Shown: positions 7,590 through 12,935 of the stretch, piece by piece
How the letters are laid out: the number at the start of each line of letters is the position of its first letter
Position numbering within the stretch: position 1 is the first letter of the stretch
Notes under the pieces: generated by a model
The model's database searches: none
The model's input: the letters and a program-made list of their open reading frames with translations, nothing else
What the model was told of the DNA's origin: nothing
DNA from: DAOTYX01 sp034434635
GTDB lineage: Bacteria > Chloroflexota > Anaerolineae > B4-G1 > DUEL01
Assembly: GCA_034434635.1 (NCBI GenBank)
Contig: DAOTYX010000001.1
Span: 1 to 15,283 of the forward strand
Direction: 5' to 3'
DNA: 15,283 bases
Translations under genes and position numbers: made by a program

Positions 7590-8018
7590 TTACTCCTCCT
7601 TCTCGCTCGACCGGATTTCGATGCCCTGCCCCAGCATCTTGTGGATGGGGCAGTGGCGGGAGACAAGGAACAGGCGGCGCCTCTCCTCGTCGCTGAGGTT
7701 GCCTCGGAAGGCAATGCTCTCCTCGATGTGCTCCCTGTACGCTTCGATCTTCTCGCACTGTGGACAATCCTCGGCGAAGGAGCGGCCGTACTCCAGGTGG
7801 ATCTCCACCTCCTCCAGATCCAGGCCGTGGTTCTGGGCGTAGGTGTGGAGAATGATCGCCGTACAGGTTCCCAGCCCCGCCAGCAGCAGGCCGTACGGGG
7901 TCATCTCGTGGATGTGGCCCACGCCGTGCAGCGTGGGGTCATCGGGGTTGTGAGGGTCTGTTGCCTGGAACCCCGTCTCGAACCGACGGTTCTGACGCAC
8001 GACGACCCGTTCCCCCAT
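7590..8018 (-). CDS. OsmC/Ohr-family thiol protein
   Basis: A 142-residue OsmC-like protein. The two family cysteines are visible: Cys52 in GLGTCTA and Cys123 in SRHCPIHK. OsmC and Ohr reduce organic hydroperoxides with this pair; the YhfA-like branch is less defined, and I cannot place this one. It also has an extra DCPQC pair (Cys85, Cys88) in the middle, which is unusual and could bind metal or take part in disulfide exchange. I chose the ATG at 8018 because GGGGAGG then has a spacing of about eight bases; the ATG at 8024 would be too close. It is embedded between two rubrerythrin-like genes, which supports a role in peroxide or persulfide defence. Confidence 0.85.
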   Translation of the reverse strand: MGERVVVRQNRRFETGFQATDPHNPDDPTLHGVGHIHEMTPYGLLLAGLGTCTAIILHTYAQNHGLDLEEVEIHLEYGRSFAEDCPQCEKIEAYREHIEESIAFRGNLSDEERRRLFLVSRHCPIHKMLGQGIEIRSSEKEE

Positions 8019-8043
8019 CTTCATTCCCTCCCCGCGTCTTTTC

Positions 8044-8571
8044 TCACCCCGCCGTCTCCAGCCCAAACTCGCGCACGTCGAACCAGAAGCCGGTCTGGGT
8101 CAGGTAGTCGTACTCCCCTTCCAGCAGGGTGCGGTGGCCCTTCTCCTGCTCGACCAGGTACTCATACATCGCCCGTCCATCCGGGTCATCGGTCTGCTCC
8201 GCCGCCGCCGTGTAGAGCGCGATGGACTCCTCCTCCGCCTGGATGCCGCGCCGAAGCACCTCCAGTTCCCGTTGGGGGGGCGTTCCCGCGGTCGGGCCAT
8301 TGTGGCGGAAGAGGGGCGAGGTGACCTTGCGGGCGGGGCTGAGCGTCGTCACCTGCGCCGGGGTGAGCCAGCGTTCCTGCTCTACGAGCGCCGTGCGCAC
8401 GCTGGTGAAGAGCATCAGGTGAGCGGCCTCATCGGCGGCCAGCGACTCGAACATGCGCCGCCCTTTGGGGTCGCTCACCTGTTGCGCCGCCTCGGTGTAG
8501 AAGGCGACCCCCTCTTCCTCGATGCGAATGGCCGTCTCGATGGCCCGCAGCGCCTCTGCAGTGGGTTTCAT
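8044..8571 (-). CDS. Rubrerythrin/ferritin-like diiron protein (first copy)
   Basis: A 175-residue ferritin-like protein made of two helical hairpins. Diiron motifs are Glu48-His51 (DEAAH) and Glu143-His146 (EKGH), with helix glutamates near 18-20 and 113-115. The linker (about 65-100) is proline- and threonine-rich, and no rubredoxin domain is attached. It probably detoxifies peroxide in an anaerobe, accepting electrons from rubredoxin. AGGAGG eight bases before the ATG supports the start. It is followed by osmC after about 25 bases and preceded by the FTR-rubredoxin gene after about 42 bases. The two-hairpin layout and C-terminal YDYLTQTGFW resemble those of the second copy (THEYLTQHQTWW), so the pair probably arose by duplication. 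Confidence 0.88.
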   Translation of the reverse strand: MKPTAEALRAIETAIRIEEEGVAFYTEAAQQVSDPKGRRMFESLAADEAAHLMLFTSVRTALVEQERWLTPAQVTTLSPARKVTSPLFRHNGPTAGTPPQRELEVLRRGIQAEEESIALYTAAAEQTDDPDGRAMYEYLVEQEKGHRTLLEGEYDYLTQTGFWFDVREFGLETAG

Positions 8572-8613
8572 ATTGGCAGCCTCCTGGTCTCTGGTACCCT
8601 TGTCGGACAGCGG

Positions 8614-9123
8614 TCAACCAAAGCGCTCGAAGCGGTCACGTTTGGCTTTGCAGATGGGGCAGACGCCAGGCGGCTGGTCGCGGGCGCAGAGGTAACCGCA
8701 GACCCGACAGCGCCAGATAGGGAGAGGGGGCTGCCAGGCGGAGGGTTGGGCAGCGGCAGGCTTCTGGTCGCGCCGGCCCGGCGGCGGACGCCGCTCTGGC
8801 ACCGGTTGCACCGTCCGCTCGCCGCTCAGCACCTCGTCGGAGACGTAGAGGGCGCAGTAGCAGGCCCCCCAGTCCGTCAAGTCGGCGTCGCGGTAATCGC
8901 ACGGGCAGATGATGTCCAGGTCCTGCTGCCGGTCGCCGGTCGCCAGCCGGCAGGGGCAGGAGGGATAGCCATAGCGTTGCTCGTTGACCAGCAACCCTTC
9001 CACCAAGCCACGGGTGAACTCCCGGTCGGGGTTGAGGTGGTAGCCAGCGGCCTCTGCCTCTTCGTTCAGCCGCCGGTGCAGCGCTTCCACCTGGTCGGGC
9101 GAAATGGTTGGGGGGGTGCTCAT
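8614..9123 (-). CDS. Ferredoxin:thioredoxin-reductase-like catalytic subunit fused to a rubredoxin-like domain
   Basis: A 169-residue two-domain protein. Residues about 10-95 match the FTR beta catalytic fold: CPC (56-58), CPC (73-75) and CYC (88-90), the set that holds a [4Fe-4S] cluster and a redox disulfide. Spacings are CPC-x14-CPC-x12-CYC, whereas plant and cyanobacterial FTR is, from memory, x16 and x8, so this belongs to the divergent bacterial/archaeal branch. A proline-rich linker (about 107-135) leads to a rubredoxin-like zinc or iron ribbon (CRVC at 139-142, CPIC at 155-158). The probable role is to use ferredoxin electrons to reduce a thioredoxin- or glutaredoxin-like partner; the gene immediately upstream is a glutaredoxin and overlaps it by four bases (ATGA). 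No FTR variable (alpha) subunit is seen. Confidence 0.88.
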   Translation of the reverse strand: MSTPPTISPDQVEALHRRLNEEAEAAGYHLNPDREFTRGLVEGLLVNEQRYGYPSCPCRLATGDRQQDLDIICPCDYRDADLTDWGACYCALYVSDEVLSGERTVQPVPERRPPPGRRDQKPAAAQPSAWQPPLPIWRCRVCGYLCARDQPPGVCPICKAKRDRFERFG

Positions 9124-9410
9124 AGCCCCAGCACCCGCTGCAGTTCTTCCGGTCGAAAACCGACCACACAGGTCTCTCCGTCCACCACGATGGTGGGGAA
9201 GGAGACGGCGGAGTTCCAGCGCCGCACCTGGGCGATAGCCTCTTCGCGCTCCGCTCCTTCCAGGAGGTCAACGTAGTGGAAGTCGAAGGTCACCCCCTGG
9301 TCCTCGAGGAACTCCCGGGTGCGACGGCACCAGATGCAGGTGGACAGACCATAAAAGATCACTTTGTGCTCATTGCGTGAGCCAGCGACGTGGCCGTGGG
9401 TTTCAGCCAT
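9120..9410 (-). CDS. Glutaredoxin-family protein
   Basis: A 96-residue thioredoxin-fold protein with active site CIWC (Cys25, Cys28), the cis-proline segment SFPT (Pro72) and the GFRPEEL tail seen in NrdH/glutaredoxin-like proteins. It probably shuttles electrons between the FTR-like enzyme and target disulfides or persulfides. The ATG at 9410 has GGAG six bases upstream. The stop overlaps the start of the FTR-rubredoxin gene (ATGA), which argues that the two products are made together and interact. Glutathione is uncommon in anaerobic bacteria, so reduction by the FTR-like partner rather than by glutathione is inferred. There is a third cysteine in GETCVVGF. Confidence 0.9.
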   Translation of the reverse strand: MAETHGHVAGSRNEHKVIFYGLSTCIWCRRTREFLEDQGVTFDFHYVDLLEGAEREEAIAQVRRWNSAVSFPTIVVDGETCVVGFRPEELQRVLGL

Positions 9411-9434
9411 TCTATTCTCCTTGGGGATCCGCGT

Positions 9435-9614
9435 TCAGCGCTTCTGCGCGATCTGCGGGTCAATGTTGCCAGGCCCACCACACTCCGGCGTATAACAGGT
9501 GGCGTCCACGAAATTGCACTTCTGCTGACAACTGGGGCAGATCTCCGGCGGCGTGGCCGCCTGGAGGGTATAGCCGCAGTTGGAACACTTCCACCAATTC
9601 TTTTCCTCGCTCAT
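9435..9614 (-). CDS. Small rubredoxin-like protein with an extra cysteine module
   Basis: A 59-residue protein. CSNCGY (Cys10, Cys13) and CPSC (Cys26, Cys29) form a rubredoxin-type metal site, with a shorter intervening loop than classical rubredoxin. A further Cys33 and a CYTPEC pair (Cys40, Cys45) follow, not part of a standard rubredoxin. AGGAGG five bases before the ATG at 9614 decides the start; the frame is open further upstream but without a ribosome site. It could be the electron donor for the rubrerythrin-like proteins downstream. The extra cysteines could hold a second metal. The assignment as rubredoxin-like is good; electron transfer versus zinc ribbon is open. Confidence 0.8.
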   Translation of the reverse strand: MSEEKNWWKCSNCGYTLQAATPPEICPSCQQKCNFVDATCYTPECGGPGNIDPQIAQKR

Positions 9615-9701
9615 CCCGTCCTCCTGATGGTTGCTCGCCCATAGGGCGTGTTTCCGTTTCTCGACCGCCGACTGCTGAATACGGGTTGCCATCACCTGGC
9701 C

Positions 9702-9729
9702 GTAGTCAGCGGTCTGTCGTCGGTGGTCA
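9702..9729 (-). repeat. Degenerate four-unit heptamer array
   Basis: Four 7-base units of the form GNNGTCN (GTAGTCA, GCGGTCT, GTCGTCG, GTGGTCA on the plus strand) lie between the DsrE-like and rubredoxin-like genes. They fit the GTGGTCC-type unit of the larger array at 6979-7041 but are more diverged. Confidence 0.6.
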
Positions 9730-9733
9730 GACG

Positions 9734-9757
9734 CAGGCAGCGCCTGGCTGAGCAGGC
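9734..9757 (-). other. Competing short hairpins downstream of the DsrE-like gene
   Basis: Three 5-base arms, CAGGC (9734-9738), GCCTG (9742-9746) and CAGGC (9753-9757), allow two mutually exclusive stems just after the DsrE-like stop codon. There is no T-tract in either direction, so I do not call a terminator. Confidence 0.4.
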
Positions 9758-9760
9758 ACT

Positions 9761-10198
9761 TCAGATGAACAGCGTGATGCTTGAGCCCCGTGCGTCCTGA
9801 ATGTAGGTCCCCACCGCGCCGTACTGGTCAATCCACTCCTGGCGGAGGTCTTCCTTGCGGATGCCCATGATCTCCATGGTCATCTCGCAGGCGATGGCTT
9901 TGCCTCCCAGGTCCTTGAAGTCGCTGAAGAGCCGCTCCAGCATGGCGACGTTCGCCTTTTTCATGCGCTGACGCACCATCCACTTGCCCAGGCCCAGGAA
10001 GTGCATCTTCGAGAGCGGCCCTTTCTCCAACCCATCCCGCTTCAGGCGGAGCAGGCCCCAGAAGGTGAAGAAGATGGAGGCCTCCATTCCCATTGCCAGC
10101 GCGCCGTTGGCGATGATCAAGGCGCTGTAGACCTTGTCCATATCGCCGCTATGCAGGACGATGGTCACTCTCTCTGGCGTGCGTCCTTGCTCGTCCAC
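9761..10198 (-). CDS. DsrE/DsrF/DsrH-like (DsrE2-type) sulfur carrier protein
   Basis: A cytosolic sulfur-carrier-family protein. The segment VTIVLHSGDMDKVYSALIIA, then MGMEASIFFTFWGL, CEMTMEIMGI (probable sulfur-binding Cys104) and the C-terminal ITLFI match the DsrE2 family (Pfam DsrE/F/H-like) closely. Such proteins take part in persulfide relay with TusA and rhodanese; a TusA gene lies two genes upstream. The start is uncertain: GTG at 10198 (145 residues, G-rich sequence upstream) or GTG at 10168 (135 residues, starting right at the first strand, poor ribosome site). The frame stays open to 10330, but that extension looks non-coding. No TusA domain is fused at the N-terminus, as is seen in some relatives. 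Confidence 0.85.
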   Translation of the reverse strand: MDEQGRTPERVTIVLHSGDMDKVYSALIIANGALAMGMEASIFFTFWGLLRLKRDGLEKGPLSKMHFLGLGKWMVRQRMKKANVAMLERLFSDFKDLGGKAIACEMTMEIMGIRKEDLRQEWIDQYGAVGTYIQDARGSSITLFI

Positions 10199-10239
10199 TG
10201 CGCCCCCCGACTCGTTCTCACTTCGTAATGACTCAGGCT

Positions 10240-10255
10240 GGCGGTCGAAACCGCC
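10240..10255 (-). other. TTCG-loop hairpin upstream of the DsrE-like gene
   Basis: On the minus strand GGCGGT, TTCG and ACCGCC form a perfect 6-base stem with a UUCG loop in the roughly 170-base gap before the DsrE-like gene. A second perfect arm pair, ACGGCT/AGCCGT (10354-10366), lies just after the upstream stop codon. Neither has a U-tract. The gap holds no gene I can support. Confidence 0.5.
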
Positions 10256-10370
10256 CCTGCACTGCTGCGCCAGGTCGCCCTGCGGCGACGTCCAGTAGCC
10301 CGCGCAGATGGGCCTTGCCGCCCACAACACCGGCTTCGGTCGCCAGGCGGCGGACGGCTGAGCCGTTACC

Positions 10371-10616
10371 TCACTTCAGCGTGGCCATGAAGCGCCTGAC
10401 GTGGTAGTCCCACTCGCGCGTCTCCAGGTCCACCGTCGTGCCCTTGTCCCTGGCGCTGACGGTCACCAGCACGTGACCGCCGCCACCCTCGAAGCGCACG
10501 AGACAGGTGTCCTGCTCCTTCGTCTCGAGGCCCAGGCCGCCCGGTCCGAAGTAAGCCACGGCCTGCGCCAGCACTTCCTTCCCGCTTCTTCTCGACTCGA
10601 CGCTGTACCGTGCCAT
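10371..10616 (-). CDS. Small conserved-looking protein of unknown function
   Basis: I do not recognise a named family with certainty. The 81-residue product has no signal peptide or membrane segment. It appears to alternate helix and strands: a basic N-terminus, AVAYFGPGGLGLE, a Gly-rich turn EGGGGHVLVTV, then TTVDLETREWDYHVRRFM. There is a single cysteine (in QDTCLVRF). The start has GGGAAG six bases before the ATG. It sits between TusA and the DsrE-like carrier, with short gaps on the TusA side, so a part in sulfur transfer or Fe-S assembly is plausible by context only. Confidence 0.75.
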   Translation of the reverse strand: MARYSVESRRSGKEVLAQAVAYFGPGGLGLETKEQDTCLVRFEGGGGHVLVTVSARDKGTTVDLETREWDYHVRRFMATLK

Positions 10617-10638
10617 GGTTGGCTTCCCTGTATGCAGC

Positions 10639-10902
10639 CTATCTGCGGATGCGGATGACCCAGTCGGTGTCGGTGCCCTCGACGCTCAGGAGTTCCAGGC
10701 CCAGAGCCTGGACCGCCATCGGGATTTCCTGTTTGGAGGCCGGGTGGGTGCCGATAACGACGACAATGTCGCCGGGCTGCGCCTTGCGTAGTGCCTTGCG
10801 CGTCTCCACCAACGGCACCGGACAGGTCTGGCCGCAGACATCCACGCGGATCTCGGCGATCTCGCAGGCGCGTTCTCTCGCGTCAACCGTGATCTCGGTC
10901 AT
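10639..10902 (-). CDS. tusA: TusA/SirA-family sulfur carrier
   Basis: An 87-residue TusA-like protein. The diagnostic Cys-Pro is at Cys27-Pro28 in CGQTCPVPL, followed by ETRKALRKAQPGD, and the fold ends with WVIRIRR. TusA carries persulfide sulfur between a donor and biosynthetic or dissimilatory acceptors. An extra cysteine four residues before the active one (Cys23) and another at 13 are notable. The ATG at 10902 is preceded by GGGAGG; an upstream alternative start would overlap the iscU gene end and is less likely. It lies 13 bases after the IscU-DUF59 gene. Since the local IscS homologue looks inactive as a desulfurase, the sulfur source is unclear. Confidence 0.92.
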   Translation of the reverse strand: MTEITVDARERACEIAEIRVDVCGQTCPVPLVETRKALRKAQPGDIVVVIGTHPASKQEIPMAVQALGLELLSVEGTDTDWVIRIRR

Positions 10903-10915
10903 CCTTCCTCCCTGC

Positions 10916-11551
10916 CTACCCCACAAACTCCACCACAACCTGTTGCACGTCCCAGCGGGAGCTCAGTTTGTCCTCGATGTCCTCTTTCATCGCTGCGGCG
11001 AACTGGTGGTCCGCTGGCAAGTCAAGCACCACGCGCACGGTTCCTTCTTCCACAGAGATGTCCTTGACCATCTTCGTACGCACCACGTCCAGGCCGACGA
11101 CGGGGTTCATGACGTGCTTGAGCCGCTTACGGACGACCTCGACAGTGGTAGGCTCGCGCTGCCGGGTCAGGCCGTGTCGCTCCTCGTAGCTCTCGATGGC
11201 CGCCCGCAGCCCATCCACCGCCAGCACCGAGCAGTGGGCCTTGACCGGGGGCAGCCCTCCCAGCGCCTCTGAGGCCTGTTGCCAGGTGATCTTCTTCGCC
11301 TCCTCCAGCGTCTTGCCCTTGGCCAACTCGGTGATGATGGAGCCGGTGGCGATGTTGGAGGCGCAGCCGTAAGATTCGAACTTGATGTCGGTGATGCGCT
11401 GGGTCTCGGGGTCCACCTTCAGATAGACAGCGACCATATCGCCGCACGCCGGACTGCCCTCGATGGACTTGGCGTCAGCGTCCTCGATCCGCCCCACGTT
11501 GCGCGGGTTGCGGAAGTGTTCCATCACGATCTCGCTGTACGGCAACGGCAT
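10916..11551 (-). CDS. iscU: IscU-type Fe-S scaffold fused to a DUF59/MIP18-like domain
   Basis: A 211-residue protein. Residues 1-125 are an IscU scaffold with all three cluster cysteines (Cys36 in ACGD, Cys63 in YGCASNIA, Cys107 in AHCSVL), the conserved Asp38, and the LPPVK segment (100-104) that binds HscA in other bacteria. Residues about 135-211 look like a MIP18/DUF59 domain (LKHVMNPVVGLDVVRTKMV, then EEGTVRVVLDLPADHQF), the kind used in Fe-S trafficking. It has no CxxC, so it is not the Nfu domain of NifU, and the usual DUF59 cysteine appears to be absent. AGGAGG five bases before the ATG at 11551 fixes the start. It follows iscS by 83 bases. The DUF59 assignment is by eye and moderately sure. 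Confidence 0.85.
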   Translation of the reverse strand: MPLPYSEIVMEHFRNPRNVGRIEDADAKSIEGSPACGDMVAVYLKVDPETQRITDIKFESYGCASNIATGSIITELAKGKTLEEAKKITWQQASEALGGLPPVKAHCSVLAVDGLRAAIESYEERHGLTRQREPTTVEVVRKRLKHVMNPVVGLDVVRTKMVKDISVEEGTVRVVLDLPADHQFAAAMKEDIEDKLSSRWDVQQVVVEFVG

Positions 11552-11634
11552 AGGAACCTCCTCACCATTTGCGTATCGTAACTGCTCAGGCTTCCCATTC
11601 TGCCTGTGGCTGGCGATGAGCGGTGCGCGACAGG

Positions 11635-12798
11635 CTATTCTTTCCCCAATGGGCTGATCTTGCGCAGTTGTGTCACCACTTCGGCCACAGCGTCGGCCAC
11701 GGCATCCACGTCGGACTCCTGATTGAAGCGGCCGAAGGTGAAGCGGACAGAGCCGTGAGCGCGCTCGTGGTCGCCGCCGATGCCCATGATGACGTGGCTG
11801 GCCTCCAGCGAGCGGCTGAAGCAGGCCGAACCGGTGCTGACGGCGAAGCCGCGCATGTCCAGGTGCAACAGCAGTGCCTCCCCCTCGACGAAACGGAAAG
11901 AGACGTTGACGTTCTGCGGCAGGCGGTGCACGGGATGGCCGTTCAGTCGGCTGTGGGGGATCGTCAGCAGGCGGGCGATCAGCCGGTCGCGCATCCCCTG
12001 CAGGCGGGCGGTCTCCTCGTCGGTGACCAGCGCCACCGCCTTGGCGAACCCTACTGCGCCGGGGATGTCCTCCGCGCCGCCGCGCAAATCGAACTCCTGG
12101 AAGCCGCCGTCCATCCACTTGCGGATCGGCGTGCCCTTGCGCACGTACAGCCCGCCGACCCCCTTCGGGCCGTGGAGGGTGTGGGCGGAGACGGTGACCA
12201 GGTCCACCGGCACCTGACGCACGTCCAGCGGCACGCGCAGGAAGCTGTGCGTGGCGTCGGTGTGAAACAGCACTCCTCGCTCGTGGACGATGTCGGCGAT
12301 GGCTGCCACATCCTGGAGCGTGCCGATCTCCTGGTTCGCGCTCTGAATGGAGACCAGGATGGTCTCCGGGGTGATCGCATCGCGCAGGTGGTCCAGGTCC
12401 ACCCGGCCGGTCTCGTCCACGCGGACGGTGGTCACCTGGAAGCCCTGCCGCTCCAGCGTGCGGGCGCTGTGCAACACCGGGAAGTCCTCGATCGGGGTGA
12501 TGATGATGTGGCGGCCCTTCTTGTCACCCAAGGCCATCGCCACGCCCTTGAGCACCAGGTTGCTGGACTCCGCGCCGCCGGAGGTGAAGATGAACTCCTC
12601 CGCGTCGGCGCCCAGACGGGCGGCGATCTCCGCGCGGGCGGTGTCGAGGGCGTCACGGGCGTCCACGCCCAACGAGTAGCCGAACTGCGAGGTGGCGACA
12701 GCGTAGAAGTCGAAGAAGTAGGGCTTCATCGCCTCCAGGACTCGTTCGTCCAGCCGCGTGGCGGCGGCGTTATCCAGGTAGATGACGTTCCCAAACAC
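11635..12798 (-). CDS. iscS: IscS/NifS-like protein lacking the PLP lysine (probably not a desulfurase)
   Basis: A 387-residue fold-type I aminotransferase-family protein that aligns with E. coli IscS along its whole length. The mobile-loop cysteine is present (Cys326 in STGSACFS), as are Asn155, Asp181 and His206. But the PLP Schiff-base lysine is Thr207 (SAHTLHGPKG; codon at 12180-12178 reads ACC), the PLP-stacking His is Asp105, the ring-contacting Gln is His184, and two phosphate-binding Thr are Ala76 and Ala242. This concerted loss argues against PLP chemistry. A. fulgidus IscS is, as I recall, a lysine-less precedent. I chose GTG 12798: GGAGG lies eight bases upstream, and the earlier ATG (12837) is inside the -10 box. 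It is first in the run and directly followed by the IscU scaffold. Confidence 0.9.
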   Translation of the reverse strand: MFGNVIYLDNAAATRLDERVLEAMKPYFFDFYAVATSQFGYSLGVDARDALDTARAEIAARLGADAEEFIFTSGGAESSNLVLKGVAMALGDKKGRHIIITPIEDFPVLHSARTLERQGFQVTTVRVDETGRVDLDHLRDAITPETILVSIQSANQEIGTLQDVAAIADIVHERGVLFHTDATHSFLRVPLDVRQVPVDLVTVSAHTLHGPKGVGGLYVRKGTPIRKWMDGGFQEFDLRGGAEDIPGAVGFAKAVALVTDEETARLQGMRDRLIARLLTIPHSRLNGHPVHRLPQNVNVSFRFVEGEALLLHLDMRGFAVSTGSACFSRSLEASHVIMGIGGDHERAHGSVRFTFGRFNQESDVDAVADAVAEVVTQLRKISPLGKE

Positions 12799-12835
12799 AG
12801 GAAGGCCCTCCGCAGTTCCAGAGTTTGATGACCTC

Positions 12836-12864
12836 ATTGTAGCACAACCCGGCAATAAAGTCAA
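12836..12864 (-). promoter_or_regulatory. Sigma70-like promoter of the isc/sulfur operon
   Basis: On the minus strand TTGACT (12864-12859) and TACAAT (12841-12836) are 17 bases apart. An upstream GATTTAAT block (12881-12874) and further spacer matches are shared with the Zn/Cd ATPase promoter. The predicted start near 12829 gives a leader of about 30 bases before the GTG start of iscS. It probably drives much of the downstream minus-strand run, as I see no other convincing promoter or intrinsic terminator there. Confidence 0.82.
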
Positions 12865-12935
12865 CAGATGTCTATTAAATCCACGTTAGAGATTCGCGGG
12901 ATGGGAGGGCGCAAGGGCGAGGGGGTGTCCCTGCG

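Noticed and set aside
6951..8324. Plus-strand frame beginning in the heptamer array
   Set aside because: The start is a translation of the tandem repeat and the rest is antisense to the rubrerythrin-like and osmC genes.
10199..10330. Additional 44 residues at the DsrE N-terminus
   Set aside because: No match to the family, contains the hairpin sequence, and no ribosome site precedes the GTG at 10330.
11552..12118. Long N-terminal extension of the IscU frame into iscS
   Set aside because: The extension is an Arg/Pro-rich out-of-frame reading of iscS, and a perfect AGGAGG marks the ATG at 11551.
11623..12828. Plus-strand open frame of about 400 codons opposite iscS
   Set aside because: Antisense shadow of a well-conserved gene, no ribosome site or recognisable domain.
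12837..12864. Upstream starts for iscS (TTG at 12864, ATG at 12837)
   Set aside because: They lie in the -35 and -10 boxes of the promoter; the GTG at 12798 has a well-placed GGAGG.
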